Assembly (NCBI RefSeq): GCF_900182615.1
Contig: NZ_FXTE01000001.1
Span: 868,001 to 932,000, forward strand
Reading direction: 5' to 3'
DNA from: Ruegeria faecimaris
Lineage (GTDB): Bacteria; Pseudomonadota; Alphaproteobacteria; Rhodobacterales; Rhodobacteraceae
Length of the DNA: 64,000 nt
In this document: positions 8,691 through 17,061 of the stretch, one piece after another
How the letters are laid out: each line of letters opens with the position of its first letter
How positions within the stretch are numbered: position 1 is the first letter of the stretch
Translations under genes and position numbers: made by a program
The notes under the pieces: generated by a model
What the model was told of the DNA's origin: nothing
The model's database searches: none
The model's input: the letters and a program-made list of their open reading frames with translations, nothing else

Positions 8691-9953
8691 ATGCGCGGTC
8701 TAATCCTTGCACTGGTATTGACCCCCCTGCCCGCAATGGCCGAGTTCTTTACGCTCAAAGGTCATGGAGGACCGATCATGGGGATTGCCGCCGCGCCGGA
8801 CGGCCGGATTGCGACGGCCAGCTTCGACAACTCCGTCGGCCTGTGGTCAGACCGCACGCCGCAATGGCTTGAAGGGCACGAGGCTGCCGTGAACAGCGTC
8901 GCCTTTGGCGACACAGCGATCTATTCTGCTGGTGACGACTTTACCCTGCGCCGGTGGCCGGATGGCCAAATCCTCGGGCGGCACAAAGGCAAGATCGTCG
9001 ATATTGCTGTTTCAGACTCCTACATCGCCACTGCCAGTTGGGACGGCACGATAGGGGTTTGGCCGCTTGACGGGTCAAAGCCAAGGATATTGGGGCCCAC
9101 AGGCAGCGGTGTGAATGCTGTTGTGTTCACACCAAACGGAGATGCGCTGTATACCGGCGGGGTTGATGGGGCGGTTCGTCTTTGGGATGTCGCAACCGGT
9201 CAGGAAAAACTGCGACTGGTTGATAACGGGTTCGGCATCAACGAACTGGTCCTGAACCCCCATGAAAACTGGATTGCCTATGGGGCCGTCGATGGCGTCA
9301 CGCGCATTCGTGATCTGATTACAGGCGACGAGCATGATTTCACCCTGGACCGCCGTCCAATCCTTGCGCTGGCTCTCAGCCCGGACCGCCGCCTGCTGGC
9401 GGTGGGGGATGGTGAGGGTCATATCATGTTGGTCGATACGATCGAATGGCGTATCGCTCAGGATTTCCGGGCCACACTCCGCGGCCCGGTCTGGGCGCTG
9501 GCCTTCTCAACCGATGGTAAAAACATCTATGCAGGTGGTATAGATGAGGCGATGTATAGCTGGCCGGTATCTGACCTAAATGATCAACAGCGGATGGCCG
9601 CGACTGAACCAAATTTTCTGAAGAACCCTGACCAGATGGATAATGGCGAACGCCAATTCGTGCGCAAATGCTCGATCTGTCACAGCCTGACGGCGGACGG
9701 GCACAGACGTGCTGGACCTACGCTCTCTGGTGTGTTTGGTCGCCGGGCGGGCAGCTTACCGGGATATTTCTACTCGGACACGCTGCAAGACTCTGATATC
9801 ATTTGGAATGACGAGACGATAAATGCCCTTTTCGACCAAGGACCAGACCATTACATTCCGGGATCGAAGATGCCCATGCAACGGATTACACAAGCGGATG
9901 ACCGCAAAGATTTGATCGCCTTTCTGCGCCGCGTCACGGCACCGGAAAACTGA
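8691..9953 (+). CDS. Exported WD40 beta-propeller fused to a class I cytochrome c
   Basis: 420 residues with a short signal peptide (MRGLILALVLTPLPAMA). Residues about 20-305 carry WD40 repeats, for example LKGHGGPIMGIAAAPDG...LWS, LEGHEAAVNSVAFGD and VRLWDVATG, enough for one propeller. Residues about 318-420 are a cytochrome c domain with the haem motif CSICH at about 327-331 and a probable Met ligand in YIPGSKMPMQ. The ATG follows the gamma-subunit stop with no gap, so it is co-translated with the dehydrogenase. It may be an electron acceptor or docking protein for the enzyme in the periplasm; that role is inferred. Confidence 0.85.
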   Translation: MRGLILALVLTPLPAMAEFFTLKGHGGPIMGIAAAPDGRIATASFDNSVGLWSDRTPQWLEGHEAAVNSVAFGDTAIYSAGDDFTLRRWPDGQILGRHKGKIVDIAVSDSYIATASWDGTIGVWPLDGSKPRILGPTGSGVNAVVFTPNGDALYTGGVDGAVRLWDVATGQEKLRLVDNGFGINELVLNPHENWIAYGAVDGVTRIRDLITGDEHDFTLDRRPILALALSPDRRLLAVGDGEGHIMLVDTIEWRIAQDFRATLRGPVWALAFSTDGKNIYAGGIDEAMYSWPVSDLNDQQRMAATEPNFLKNPDQMDNGERQFVRKCSICHSLTADGHRRAGPTLSGVFGRRAGSLPGYFYSDTLQDSDIIWNDETINALFDQGPDHYIPGSKMPMQRITQADDRKDLIAFLRRVTAPEN

Positions 9954-9966
9954 ACCGGAGGTAAAT

Positions 9967-10092
9967 ATGAAAGCCTTTCTAGCCGCAGTTGCCACGATGG
10001 CTGTAATTGCCGTCGCTGCGCCGTTTGCCTTAGGCCAATTCGGATTCAGCGCGGCGAATGTCAGCGCGGGTTCGGCCGTGCGCCTCGACTGA
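9967..10092 (+). CDS. 41-residue exported peptide
   Basis: The peptide begins MKAFLAAVATMAVIAVAAPFAL, a signal peptide or membrane helix, then GQFGFSAANVSAGSAVRLD. GGAGG at 9957-9961 is perfectly spaced, and the gene fits exactly between its neighbours (its TGA is immediately followed by the next ATG), which supports it as real. No family is recognised with certainty. It may be a small subunit or stabiliser of the formate dehydrogenase complex. Confidence 0.7.
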   Translation: MKAFLAAVATMAVIAVAAPFALGQFGFSAANVSAGSAVRLD

Positions 10093-10965
10093 ATGTCAGA
10101 ATACCTGACCACCAAAGAACTGGCGGACCTGCTGCGCATTGGCGAGCGTAAAGCCTATGACCTTGCCTCATCCGGCGAGGTCCCCTGTGTCCGTGCCATG
10201 GGCAAACTCTTGTTTCCAAGGGCCGAAGTCATTGCCTGGCTGAACGCATCGCGCAGCGGACCGCAGGTCGCAGAACCGTCGCTGCCGCCAATCGTGGCGG
10301 GCAGTCATGATCCGCTGTTGGATTGGGCTCTGCGGGAAAGCGGGTCAGGCCTGGCAACTTATTATGACGGCTCATTTGACGGCTTGAATCGCCTGAAAGA
10401 ACGATCAGCGCAGGCTGCGGCGCTGCATATCCACGAGACAGACGGATTCAACACGCAATCTCTGCAGGACCATCTGGGAGAGGCACCCGTCATTCTGTTC
10501 GAACTAGCAAAACGCCAGCGTGGGCTACTGATGGCCCCCGGTGTGACTGGGATATCGGACTTTTCTGACCTCAGGGGCCGTCGCATTCTTCTTCGTCAGG
10601 ACAGTGCCGCCAGTCAACGGTTGTTCGACACGCAACTGCAGGCGCACGGCCTGAACCGAGACGATCTGGATACCCTGCCGACCTGCGCACGTACCGAAGA
10701 AGAGCTGGCCATAGCCCTGCATGACAATAAAGCCGATGCCGGATTCGGCCTGGGTGCGCTTGCGGGGCTGTACAATCTGGGCTTTGCCCCGACCCATACC
10801 GAACGCCTGGACCTTGCCATCTGGAGACGCGCCTATTTCGATGGCCCGATGCTTCGGTTGCTCGGCTTTGTGCAATCCGACCGCTTTGCCACCCGGGCAG
10901 AAGAATTCGGCGGGTATGACTTGTCGGATCTGGGAACCATCCATCACAATGGAGCCAGCGGCTGA
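10093..10965 (+). CDS. HTH regulator with a substrate-binding-protein-like sensor domain
   Basis: 290 residues. Residues 5-53 (LTTKELADLLRIGERKAYDLASSGEVP...FPRAEVIAWL) form an excisionase/MerR-type helix-turn-helix. The rest (about 75-285) resembles a periplasmic-binding-protein fold (PBP_like family), with ILFELAKRQRGLLMAPGVTGISDFSDLRGRRILLRQDSAASQRLF. It has no signal peptide, so it is a cytoplasmic one-component sensor. Family members are found beside molybdate/tungstate transporters. Sensing tungstate or molybdate to control this locus is a reasonable inference, unproven. It is the last gene of the plus-strand operon and convergent with tupA. Confidence 0.8.
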   Translation: MSEYLTTKELADLLRIGERKAYDLASSGEVPCVRAMGKLLFPRAEVIAWLNASRSGPQVAEPSLPPIVAGSHDPLLDWALRESGSGLATYYDGSFDGLNRLKERSAQAAALHIHETDGFNTQSLQDHLGEAPVILFELAKRQRGLLMAPGVTGISDFSDLRGRRILLRQDSAASQRLFDTQLQAHGLNRDDLDTLPTCARTEEELAIALHDNKADAGFGLGALAGLYNLGFAPTHTERLDLAIWRRAYFDGPMLRLLGFVQSDRFATRAEEFGGYDLSDLGTIHHNGASG

Positions 10966-10967
10966 CC

Positions 10968-11783
10968 CTAGTGGGCGTTGGGAAAGAACAGCTGCTGGCC
11001 GTCGAGCGTGTAAGATGCGATGGCCGCCTGCCCTTCGGGCCCGGTCAACCAGTCAATAAAGCGCTGCCCCGAGGCCGCCCGCACTTTGGGATGCTTGTCA
11101 GGGTTCACAAGAATAACCCCATATTGATTAAACAGGCGCGGATCGCCCTCAACCATAACCTCTAGGTTTCCCTTATTGCCAAAGCTCTGCCAGGTCGCCC
11201 GGTCTGTCAGCGCATAGGCCCCCATCCCGCTGGCCACATTCAGCGTTGCCCCCATCCCGGATCCGGTTTCCCGGTACCAAGTGCCCGAAGCGTCGGTCGG
11301 GTCAATACCGGAGGTGGCCCAATGGCCCAGTTCCGCCTTATGCGTCCCGCTGTCATCCCCGCGTGAGGCGAAGGGCGCCTTGGCTTTAGCCACGGCGGTC
11401 AGCGCCGCGACAATGTCAGTCCCACCTTTCACTCTGGCGGGATCGGATTTTGGCCCCACAAGGACAAAATCGTTGTACATCACGTCCGACCGCTCAACAC
11501 CCCAACCATCTGCCACAATCTTCTCTTCGGCAGGTTTAGCGTGAACCAGTAAGACGTCCCCGTCACCATTTATCGCATTGCGGATCGCCTGCCCTGTACC
11601 AACGGCCACTACGCGGACATCAATCCCGCTTTCGGCCTCAAAGCCTGGCAGGATATGGTCAAACAAGCCCGAATTCTGCGTCGACGTGGTTGATTGGACT
11701 ACAATAAATGGCGTTTCGGCCAATGCGGCTGTAGTGTTCAGGCCAAGCGCGATTACTGCAGCCCCGACGAATTTGCGGATCAT
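10968..11783 (-). CDS. tupA: Tungstate ABC transporter, periplasmic binding protein
   Basis: 271 residues with a signal peptide ending TTAALA. The VVQSTTSTQNSGLF motif near the mature N-terminus is the TupA/WtpA-like oxyanion signature (TTTS-xx-SGL). FASRGDDSGTHKAEL and WYRETGSGMGATLNVA complete the binding site. TupA binds tungstate with high selectivity over molybdate in characterised bacteria. It is the third gene of tupBCA, 18 nt after tupC, and its stop lies 2 nt from the convergent regulator stop. Confidence 0.9.
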   Translation of the reverse strand: MIRKFVGAAVIALGLNTTAALAETPFIVVQSTTSTQNSGLFDHILPGFEAESGIDVRVVAVGTGQAIRNAINGDGDVLLVHAKPAEEKIVADGWGVERSDVMYNDFVLVGPKSDPARVKGGTDIVAALTAVAKAKAPFASRGDDSGTHKAELGHWATSGIDPTDASGTWYRETGSGMGATLNVASGMGAYALTDRATWQSFGNKGNLEVMVEGDPRLFNQYGVILVNPDKHPKVRAASGQRFIDWLTGPEGQAAIASYTLDGQQLFFPNAH

Positions 11784-11801
11784 TTGAACTCCATACTCTG
11801 A

Positions 11802-12536
11802 TTAGGTTACCAGACCACCGGCAACAAACCGGCGCGCGGCGTCACTTGTCGGGGCATCCAGAACTTGTTTGGCAGCACCGTGTTCGACCACGTGCCCGGC
11901 CTGCATCATGACGATATCCGCAGCCAGACGGCGTGCCTGACCGATATCGTGGGATACCATGACAATGCGTACCCCTCGGTTCGAAGCGCGCAAGATCATC
12001 CGTTCGATCATCTGCGTAGCACCGGGATCAAGCGAACTGGTTGGTTCGTCCAGGAACAAAGTCTCCGGGTCCAGCGCCAGCGCGCGCAGAATGGCCAGCC
12101 GTTGCGCCTCGCCCCCGGACAGCGATCTGGCGGACTGGCGTGCCTTACCCTCTAGCCCACCTTCGGCCAGCAATTCGTCGATCCGGGATTTGCGAATTGC
12201 ACGGGACATGCCCTGACGCTTTAGCACAAAATCAAGATTGGCTGACACGGACCGGCGCAACAGAACCGGTCTTTGAAACACCATCGCCTGTCGTGATTTG
12301 TGATACGCATTCAGGGCAATCCCGTCCTGCTGAACCCTGCCGCTATCCGGGACGATAAGCCCGTGCAAACAGCGCAAAAGCAGGCTCTTGCCCGCTCCGT
12401 TCGGCCCAAGGATCAAAGTTGGTCCCAGCCCCATCAGGGATAACTCTGGCACTTGAAGCAGTGTCTTTCCCTTGCGGGAAATCTGTAAACTGTGAACAGA
12501 AAGACATTTCACCATCTCGGGCACCAGATCACGCAT
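11802..12536 (-). CDS. tupC: Tungstate ABC transporter, ATP-binding protein
   Basis: 244 residues with Walker A GPNGAGKS, signature LSGGEAQRLAILRAL, Walker B ETLFLDEPTSSLD and the switch histidine in VMVSHDIGQ. It energises tungstate import through TupB. The chosen ATG overlaps the tupB stop by 8 nt; internal starts such as MVKCLSVH are also possible. Confidence 0.88.
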   Translation of the reverse strand: MRDLVPEMVKCLSVHSLQISRKGKTLLQVPELSLMGLGPTLILGPNGAGKSLLLRCLHGLIVPDSGRVQQDGIALNAYHKSRQAMVFQRPVLLRRSVSANLDFVLKRQGMSRAIRKSRIDELLAEGGLEGKARQSARSLSGGEAQRLAILRALALDPETLFLDEPTSSLDPGATQMIERMILRASNRGVRIVMVSHDIGQARRLAADIVMMQAGHVVEHGAAKQVLDAPTSDAARRFVAGGLVT

Positions 12537-13242
12537 GGCGCAACCCTTCCTTCTCGGCCCGCAGGCTAAGCGTGCTGACCATGGCGTTTACTGCGATGGC
12601 TATGGCAATCAGGATCGCCCCAAGCGCAAGCGCCAAGGCCAAATTACCCTTGGACGTTTCAAGGGCGATTGTCGTCGTCATCACCCGCGTGACGTGATTG
12701 ATATTGCCGCCAACGATAATAACCGCTCCAACTTCGGCAATCGCACGGCCAAACCCCGCCAGAAATGCCGTAACAAGAGACAGCCGCGCATCCCACAATA
12801 GCACCGGAATCGATGCCATCCGCGACAGGCCGAGTGAGCGGAGTTGCTCGGAATATTCCTCGGCCAGCATTTCGACCACTTGACGTGTCAGTGCGGCAAC
12901 GATCGGGGTCACCAGAACGACCTGAGCAATAATCATCGCCGTCGGTGTGTAGAGCAATTCAAGGACCCCCAACGGGCCGGAACGCGACAGCATCAGATAG
13001 ACCAGCAAACCAACCACAACCGGGGGCAAGCCCATCAAGGCATTCATCAAGACGATCAGAATCCGCCGCCCTGGAAAACGCGCAACGGCCAAAGCCGCGC
13101 CCATGGGCATCCCGATAACGGCAGAAATCAGAACGGCAAAAACAGAGACTTTCAGGGACAACAGAACAATCGCCCACAGCTCCGGATCCCAATGAAGGAT
13201 CAAAGCAAGCGCCGACCTGAATTCTGTTGTAAAATCCTGCAT
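12529..13242 (-). CDS. tupB: Tungstate ABC transporter, permease
   Basis: 237 residues with about five to six membrane helices and the ABC permease EAA-like loop (LGLSRMASIPVLLWDARLSLVTAFLAGFGRAIAEVGAVIIVGGNI). The family is the TupB/YdbW-type inner-membrane channel. It is first in the tupBCA operon, read towards and ending next to the formate dehydrogenase locus, which suggests a tungsten supply for that enzyme. Confidence 0.88.
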   Translation of the reverse strand: MQDFTTEFRSALALILHWDPELWAIVLLSLKVSVFAVLISAVIGMPMGAALAVARFPGRRILIVLMNALMGLPPVVVGLLVYLMLSRSGPLGVLELLYTPTAMIIAQVVLVTPIVAALTRQVVEMLAEEYSEQLRSLGLSRMASIPVLLWDARLSLVTAFLAGFGRAIAEVGAVIIVGGNINHVTRVMTTTIALETSKGNLALALALGAILIAIAIAVNAMVSTLSLRAEKEGLRHA

Positions 13243-13275
13243 TATCTACCTGATATCTCCCATGTTGAACAGTTT

Positions 13276-13305
13276 GCTATAATTTACAGGTAATTACTAT
13301 GACAA
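13276..13305 (-). promoter_or_regulatory. Candidate tupB promoter
   Basis: On the minus strand TTGTCA (13300-13305) and TATAGC (13276-13281) stand 18 nt apart, 34 nt before the tupB ATG. A perfect 8-bp palindrome GTAATTAC (13290-13297) lies in the spacer and could be an operator for a tungstate-responsive regulator. This is judged by eye. Confidence 0.35.
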
Positions 13306-13344
13306 ACGCCATACAAGTTCAGTCACATTTTCGACGCTTCCAAC

Positions 13345-13372
13345 AAAAAACGCGGCCCCATTTGGGACCGCG
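13345..13372 (-). terminator. Rho-independent terminator of the pyrimidine operon
   Basis: Read on the minus strand, GCGCGGTCCC-AAAT-GGGGCCGCG forms a long stem followed by TTTTTT (13350-13345). It lies 24 nt after the binding-protein stop and separates that operon from tupBCA. Confidence 0.85.
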
Positions 13373-13395
13373 CCATATTCCATCGTGAACCTGAC

Positions 13396-14385
13396 TCAGT
13401 TCAGTGCTGCATCCGAAATCTGATGCGTCCAGGCACCTTCGGGTTGTTTTGTGATAACGGGATCAGAACCACCGGCAAGCAGCGTCCCTACAGTGCGCTC
13501 AAAATCCGCCGGATCAAGCGATCCGTTTGAGCCCGCAGTCAGCTTGGCAATCTCACCCATCATACGTTTCTGATGCGCTTCGGTCTGGGCGCCAGTCGCG
13601 TCATTTTCAAGCACGATATCGGCCGCTTCATCTGGGTTCTCCTCGGCATATTTCCACCCCTTCATCGACGCCCGCACGAAACGTTCCATCTTGTCGACAA
13701 ATGCCGCGTCGTTCAGGTTCTCTTCAAGAACGTACAGGCCGTCTTCCAGCGTCGCGACGCCCTGATCTTCGTATTTGAATGTGACCAGTTCGTCGGGGCT
13801 GACGCCGGAATCTATGACCTGCCAGTATTCGTTATAGGTCATGGTGCTGATGCAATCAGCCTGACGCTGCAGCAGCGGGTCGACATTAAAGCCCTGCTTC
13901 AAAACCTCGACGCCATTTTCGCTCTTGCCACCGGTATCAATGCCCAGCTGGCTCATCCAGCTCATGAAGGGGAATTCGTTGCCAAAGAACCAGACGCCCA
14001 GTGTCCGGTTCTTAAGGTCTTCTGGTGCGGAAATACCGGCATCTTTCCAGCAGGTCAGCATCATACCCGAGCTTTTGAAAGGCTGGGCAATATTCACCAG
14101 CGGCAGGCCCTTTTCGCGCGCGGCCAACGCAGCTGGCATCCACTCGACCGTCACGTCAGCGCCGCCACCGGCAATGACCTGTGTCGGCGCTATGTCCGGG
14201 CCGCCTGGCAGAATGGTGACATCAAGACCTTCTTCTTCGTAGAACCCTTTGTCTTTGGCTACGTAATAACCTGCGAACTGAGCTTGCGTGACCCATTTCA
14301 ACTGCAATGTCACCTCATCCGCTGACCAGGCTGCACTGGCGGCCAGGCTAAAGGCGGCAACCGCCCCGCTGAGTATCTTTTTCAT
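13396..14385 (-). CDS. ABC transporter substrate-binding protein, NMT1/THI5-like, probably for a pyrimidine
   Basis: 329 residues with a signal peptide (MKKILSGAVAAFSLAASAAWS). The opening LKWVTQAQFAGYYVAKDKGF is typical of NMT1/THI5-like proteins that bind hydroxymethylpyrimidine and related pyrimidines. Start 14385 is preferred because AGGAG (14394-14398) is 8 nt away; ATG 14391 would be only 2 nt from it. It is the last gene of the hydrolase-hydantoinase-transporter operon. Its location with pyrimidine catabolism genes points to uracil, thymine or dihydropyrimidine uptake rather than thiamine supply; no thiamine riboswitch was seen. Confidence 0.82.
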   Translation of the reverse strand: MKKILSGAVAAFSLAASAAWSADEVTLQLKWVTQAQFAGYYVAKDKGFYEEEGLDVTILPGGPDIAPTQVIAGGGADVTVEWMPAALAAREKGLPLVNIAQPFKSSGMMLTCWKDAGISAPEDLKNRTLGVWFFGNEFPFMSWMSQLGIDTGGKSENGVEVLKQGFNVDPLLQRQADCISTMTYNEYWQVIDSGVSPDELVTFKYEDQGVATLEDGLYVLEENLNDAAFVDKMERFVRASMKGWKYAEENPDEAADIVLENDATGAQTEAHQKRMMGEIAKLTAGSNGSLDPADFERTVGTLLAGGSDPVITKQPEGAWTHQISDAALN

Positions 14386-14445
14386 CTTCATATCTCCTAG
14401 TTTCAGTTGGCGCCCCATTTTTCATTTTTGGGGTCTGTTGAATTT

Positions 14446-15291
14446 TTATCCGCGCTGCGATGGGTGCCAGAAGGTCACCGCCTTTTCGATCATGGCCACC
14501 AGACCATAAAATGATGTCCCGGCCAAAGCCGCCACTACGATCTCGGCCCAGACCATATCCAGTGAGAGCTGCCCCACGCTGGTTGATATCCGAAAACCCA
14601 TGCCAAGCGTCGGTGAGCCAAAGAACTCGGCCACGATAGCGCCGATCAATGCAAGGGTGGTGGATATCTTGAGACCATTGAAAACAAATGGCATCGCGGC
14701 AGGCAAGCGCAGCTTCAGAAAGCTTTGCCAATAGGTGGCGGCATAGGTCTCCATCAGGTCGCGCTGCATTGCTGTCGCCTCGCGCAGCCCGGCGACGGTG
14801 TTCACCAGCATTGGGAAAAAGACCATCACGACAACCACCGCCGCTTTGGAGTGCCAGTCGAACCCGAACCACATGACCAGAATCGGCGCGGTGCCAACAA
14901 TCGGCAGAGCGGCCACGAAGTTGCCCACGGGCAAAAGCCCGAGGCGCAGAAAATCCCACCGGTCCACTGCAATCGCCATCAGGAAGGCGGCTCCACAGCC
15001 GATGATGTAACCGCTCAGCGCGCCCTTGATGATGGTTTGCACGAAATCCATCCAAAGCGTTGGCAAACTGTCCCAGAACCGAATCCAGATAACCGATGGA
15101 GCGGGCAGAATGACCAAAGACACCTCAAGGCCGCGCACTAAAAGCTCCCAGATGATGATGATAGTCAGACCAAAGATCAGCGGAGCCAGAAACCGGACCA
15201 TCCGCGTATCAGCATAAGGCCCGCTGGCCAAGCGGCTGTTCAACCACCATCCCAACAGCCACACACCGAGTGCGCCCAGAATTGGTATCAT
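14446..15291 (-). CDS. ABC transporter permease (pyrimidine-type importer)
   Basis: 281 residues with about six membrane helices and the EAA loop YAATYWQSFLKLRLPAAMPFVFNGLKIS, BPD_transp_1 family as in SsuC/ThiX. It overlaps the upstream permease by 4 nt (ATGA), so the two are translationally coupled. The two permeases are diverged paralogues, suggesting a heterodimeric channel with the binding protein at 13396 and ATPase at 16213. Confidence 0.88.
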   Translation of the reverse strand: MIPILGALGVWLLGWWLNSRLASGPYADTRMVRFLAPLIFGLTIIIIWELLVRGLEVSLVILPAPSVIWIRFWDSLPTLWMDFVQTIIKGALSGYIIGCGAAFLMAIAVDRWDFLRLGLLPVGNFVAALPIVGTAPILVMWFGFDWHSKAAVVVVMVFFPMLVNTVAGLREATAMQRDLMETYAATYWQSFLKLRLPAAMPFVFNGLKISTTLALIGAIVAEFFGSPTLGMGFRISTSVGQLSLDMVWAEIVVAALAGTSFYGLVAMIEKAVTFWHPSQRG

Positions 15292-16220
15292 TGCGCAATC
15301 CCCATCCGTTTCAGGACCGACTTTTCAATCAGCCCCAGAAGCCCCACAAGACAGGCCGCAAGAATCGCCGCCGCAAACAGGGCCGACCAGATTTGCACGG
15401 TCTGACCATAATAGCTGCCTGCCAGCAGGCGCGCGCCCAGTCCCGCAACTGCCCCGGTGGGCAATTCACCCACGATGGCCCCTACCAATGAAGCCGCAAT
15501 GCCTATCTTCAGCGATGTGAACAGATACGGCATCGAGGCCGGCAAACGCAGTTTCCAGAACCCCTGCGCGTGGCTCGCGCTATAGGTACGCAGCAAATCC
15601 AGTTGCATCGCATCCGGGCTGCGCAAACCTTTGACCATGCCCACCACGACAGGAAAAAAGCTGAGATAGGCCGATATGACTGCCTTGGGGATGATCCCCT
15701 GCACGCCAACGGAATAGAGGACCACAATGATCATCGGGGCCAGAGCGATGATCGGGATGGTCTGGCTGACTATCGCCCAGGGCATGACCGACAGGTCCAT
15801 GACCCGGCTATGTACGATCCCAACAGCCAGCAGAATTCCCAGACCGGTGCCAATGGCAAAACCCAATATCGTCGCACTCAGCGTCACCCAGCCGTGATAA
15901 ACCAGCGAGCGCTTTGAGGTGATTTTCTTCTGAACTGTTGTCTTCCATATCTCAACGGCCACCTGATGCGGAGCGGGCAACCGAGGACGATCCTGTTCCC
16001 ACGTGGCTGGAATGGCAAAGCTATTGTCCAGAACCAGGCTGAATTCGGACAGATCGCGACGATCTTTTGCCGAGGGTGGCTGAACTGTGGCCCCGGCCCG
16101 TTCTTGTTCGGTCAGAACGCCTTTGATATTCATCGGAATACAAGCGGCGTACCAAAAGGCTACTATGACGGCCAGTACCGTCAATACAGCCCAGAATGCC
16201 TTGAACCCGCTGCTATTCAT
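15288..16220 (-). CDS. ABC transporter permease (pyrimidine-type importer)
   Basis: 310 residues. A first helix (FWAVLTVLAVIVAFWYAACIP) and a periplasmic stretch of about 80 residues precede the core permease helices. The EAA loop reads YSASHAQGFWKLRLPASMPYLFTSLKIG. The start is set at ATG 16220, inside the ATPase stop region (8-nt overlap); an upstream in-frame start at 16262 would overlap by 50 nt and adds a non-membrane leader. It is the partner of the 14446 permease. Confidence 0.87.
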   Translation of the reverse strand: MNSSGFKAFWAVLTVLAVIVAFWYAACIPMNIKGVLTEQERAGATVQPPSAKDRRDLSEFSLVLDNSFAIPATWEQDRPRLPAPHQVAVEIWKTTVQKKITSKRSLVYHGWVTLSATILGFAIGTGLGILLAVGIVHSRVMDLSVMPWAIVSQTIPIIALAPMIIVVLYSVGVQGIIPKAVISAYLSFFPVVVGMVKGLRSPDAMQLDLLRTYSASHAQGFWKLRLPASMPYLFTSLKIGIAASLVGAIVGELPTGAVAGLGARLLAGSYYGQTVQIWSALFAAAILAACLVGLLGLIEKSVLKRMGIAQ

Positions 16221-17007
16221 CCGAATGCCCCGCGCGCAACCCTTCTCGCACCCTATGGGCAACTTCGATGAATTCCGGCGTGTCGCGAATATCGAGCGGC
16301 CGCTCTTTCGGCAACGGACTGTCGATCACGTCAGTGATCCGTCCGGGCCGAGGGCTCATTACAACGATCTTGGTGCTCAGATAGACGGCCTCAGGGATGG
16401 AATGGGTGACAAACCCAATGGTCTTTTCAGTCCGCGCCCAAAGTGCCAGAAGCTGCTCGTTCAGGTGATCGCGGACAATCTCATCCAACGCGCCAAAAGG
16501 TTCGTCCATAAGCAGGATATCCGCATCAAAGGCCAGCGCCCGTGCAATGCTGGCCCGTTGCTGCATTCCCCCCGACAACTGCCAAGGAAACTTTCCACCA
16601 AACCCTTCAAGATCAACAAGTTCCAAAACCTTTTTTACGCGTTCTTCCTGCTCGGCAGCTGTAAACCCCATGATTTCAAGCGGGAGCTTGATGTTCTTGG
16701 AAATGGTGCGCCAAGGGTACAGACCCGCGGCCTGAAATACATAACCATAGGCCCGTTTCCGCCGCGCCTCATCCGGGGTCATACCGTTGACGGTCAATGT
16801 CCCGCCAGTCGGTGTTTCCAACGCAGCGATGCACCGCAAAAAGGTGGTCTTACCACAGCCGGAGGGTCCGATGAAGCTGACGAATTCTCCCTTTTCGATG
16901 GTCAGGTTCACATCCTTCAAAGCGTGGACCGGCCCGTCATTGGTCTGAAAGGTCAGATCCAGTTGCCGCGCCTCGATTACAGGCGGTGCAGCGGTTTCAA
17001 TATTCAT
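16213..17007 (-). CDS. ABC transporter ATP-binding protein (pyrimidine-type importer)
   Basis: 264 residues, nitrate/sulfonate/taurine-type ATPase. It has Walker A GPSGCGKT, signature LSGGMQQRASIARAL, Walker B DILLMDEPFGALD and FVTHSIPEAVYLS. AAGGGGATGGA precedes the ATG. It energises the two downstream permeases and lies 54 nt after the dihydropyrimidinase gene. Confidence 0.9.
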   Translation of the reverse strand: MNIETAAPPVIEARQLDLTFQTNDGPVHALKDVNLTIEKGEFVSFIGPSGCGKTTFLRCIAALETPTGGTLTVNGMTPDEARRKRAYGYVFQAAGLYPWRTISKNIKLPLEIMGFTAAEQEERVKKVLELVDLEGFGGKFPWQLSGGMQQRASIARALAFDADILLMDEPFGALDEIVRDHLNEQLLALWARTEKTIGFVTHSIPEAVYLSTKIVVMSPRPGRITDVIDSPLPKERPLDIRDTPEFIEVAHRVREGLRAGHSDE

Positions 17008-17061
17008 TCCATCCCCTTGAACTTAAACCGTAATAAGACGTGATATCTGCCACATATTCTG

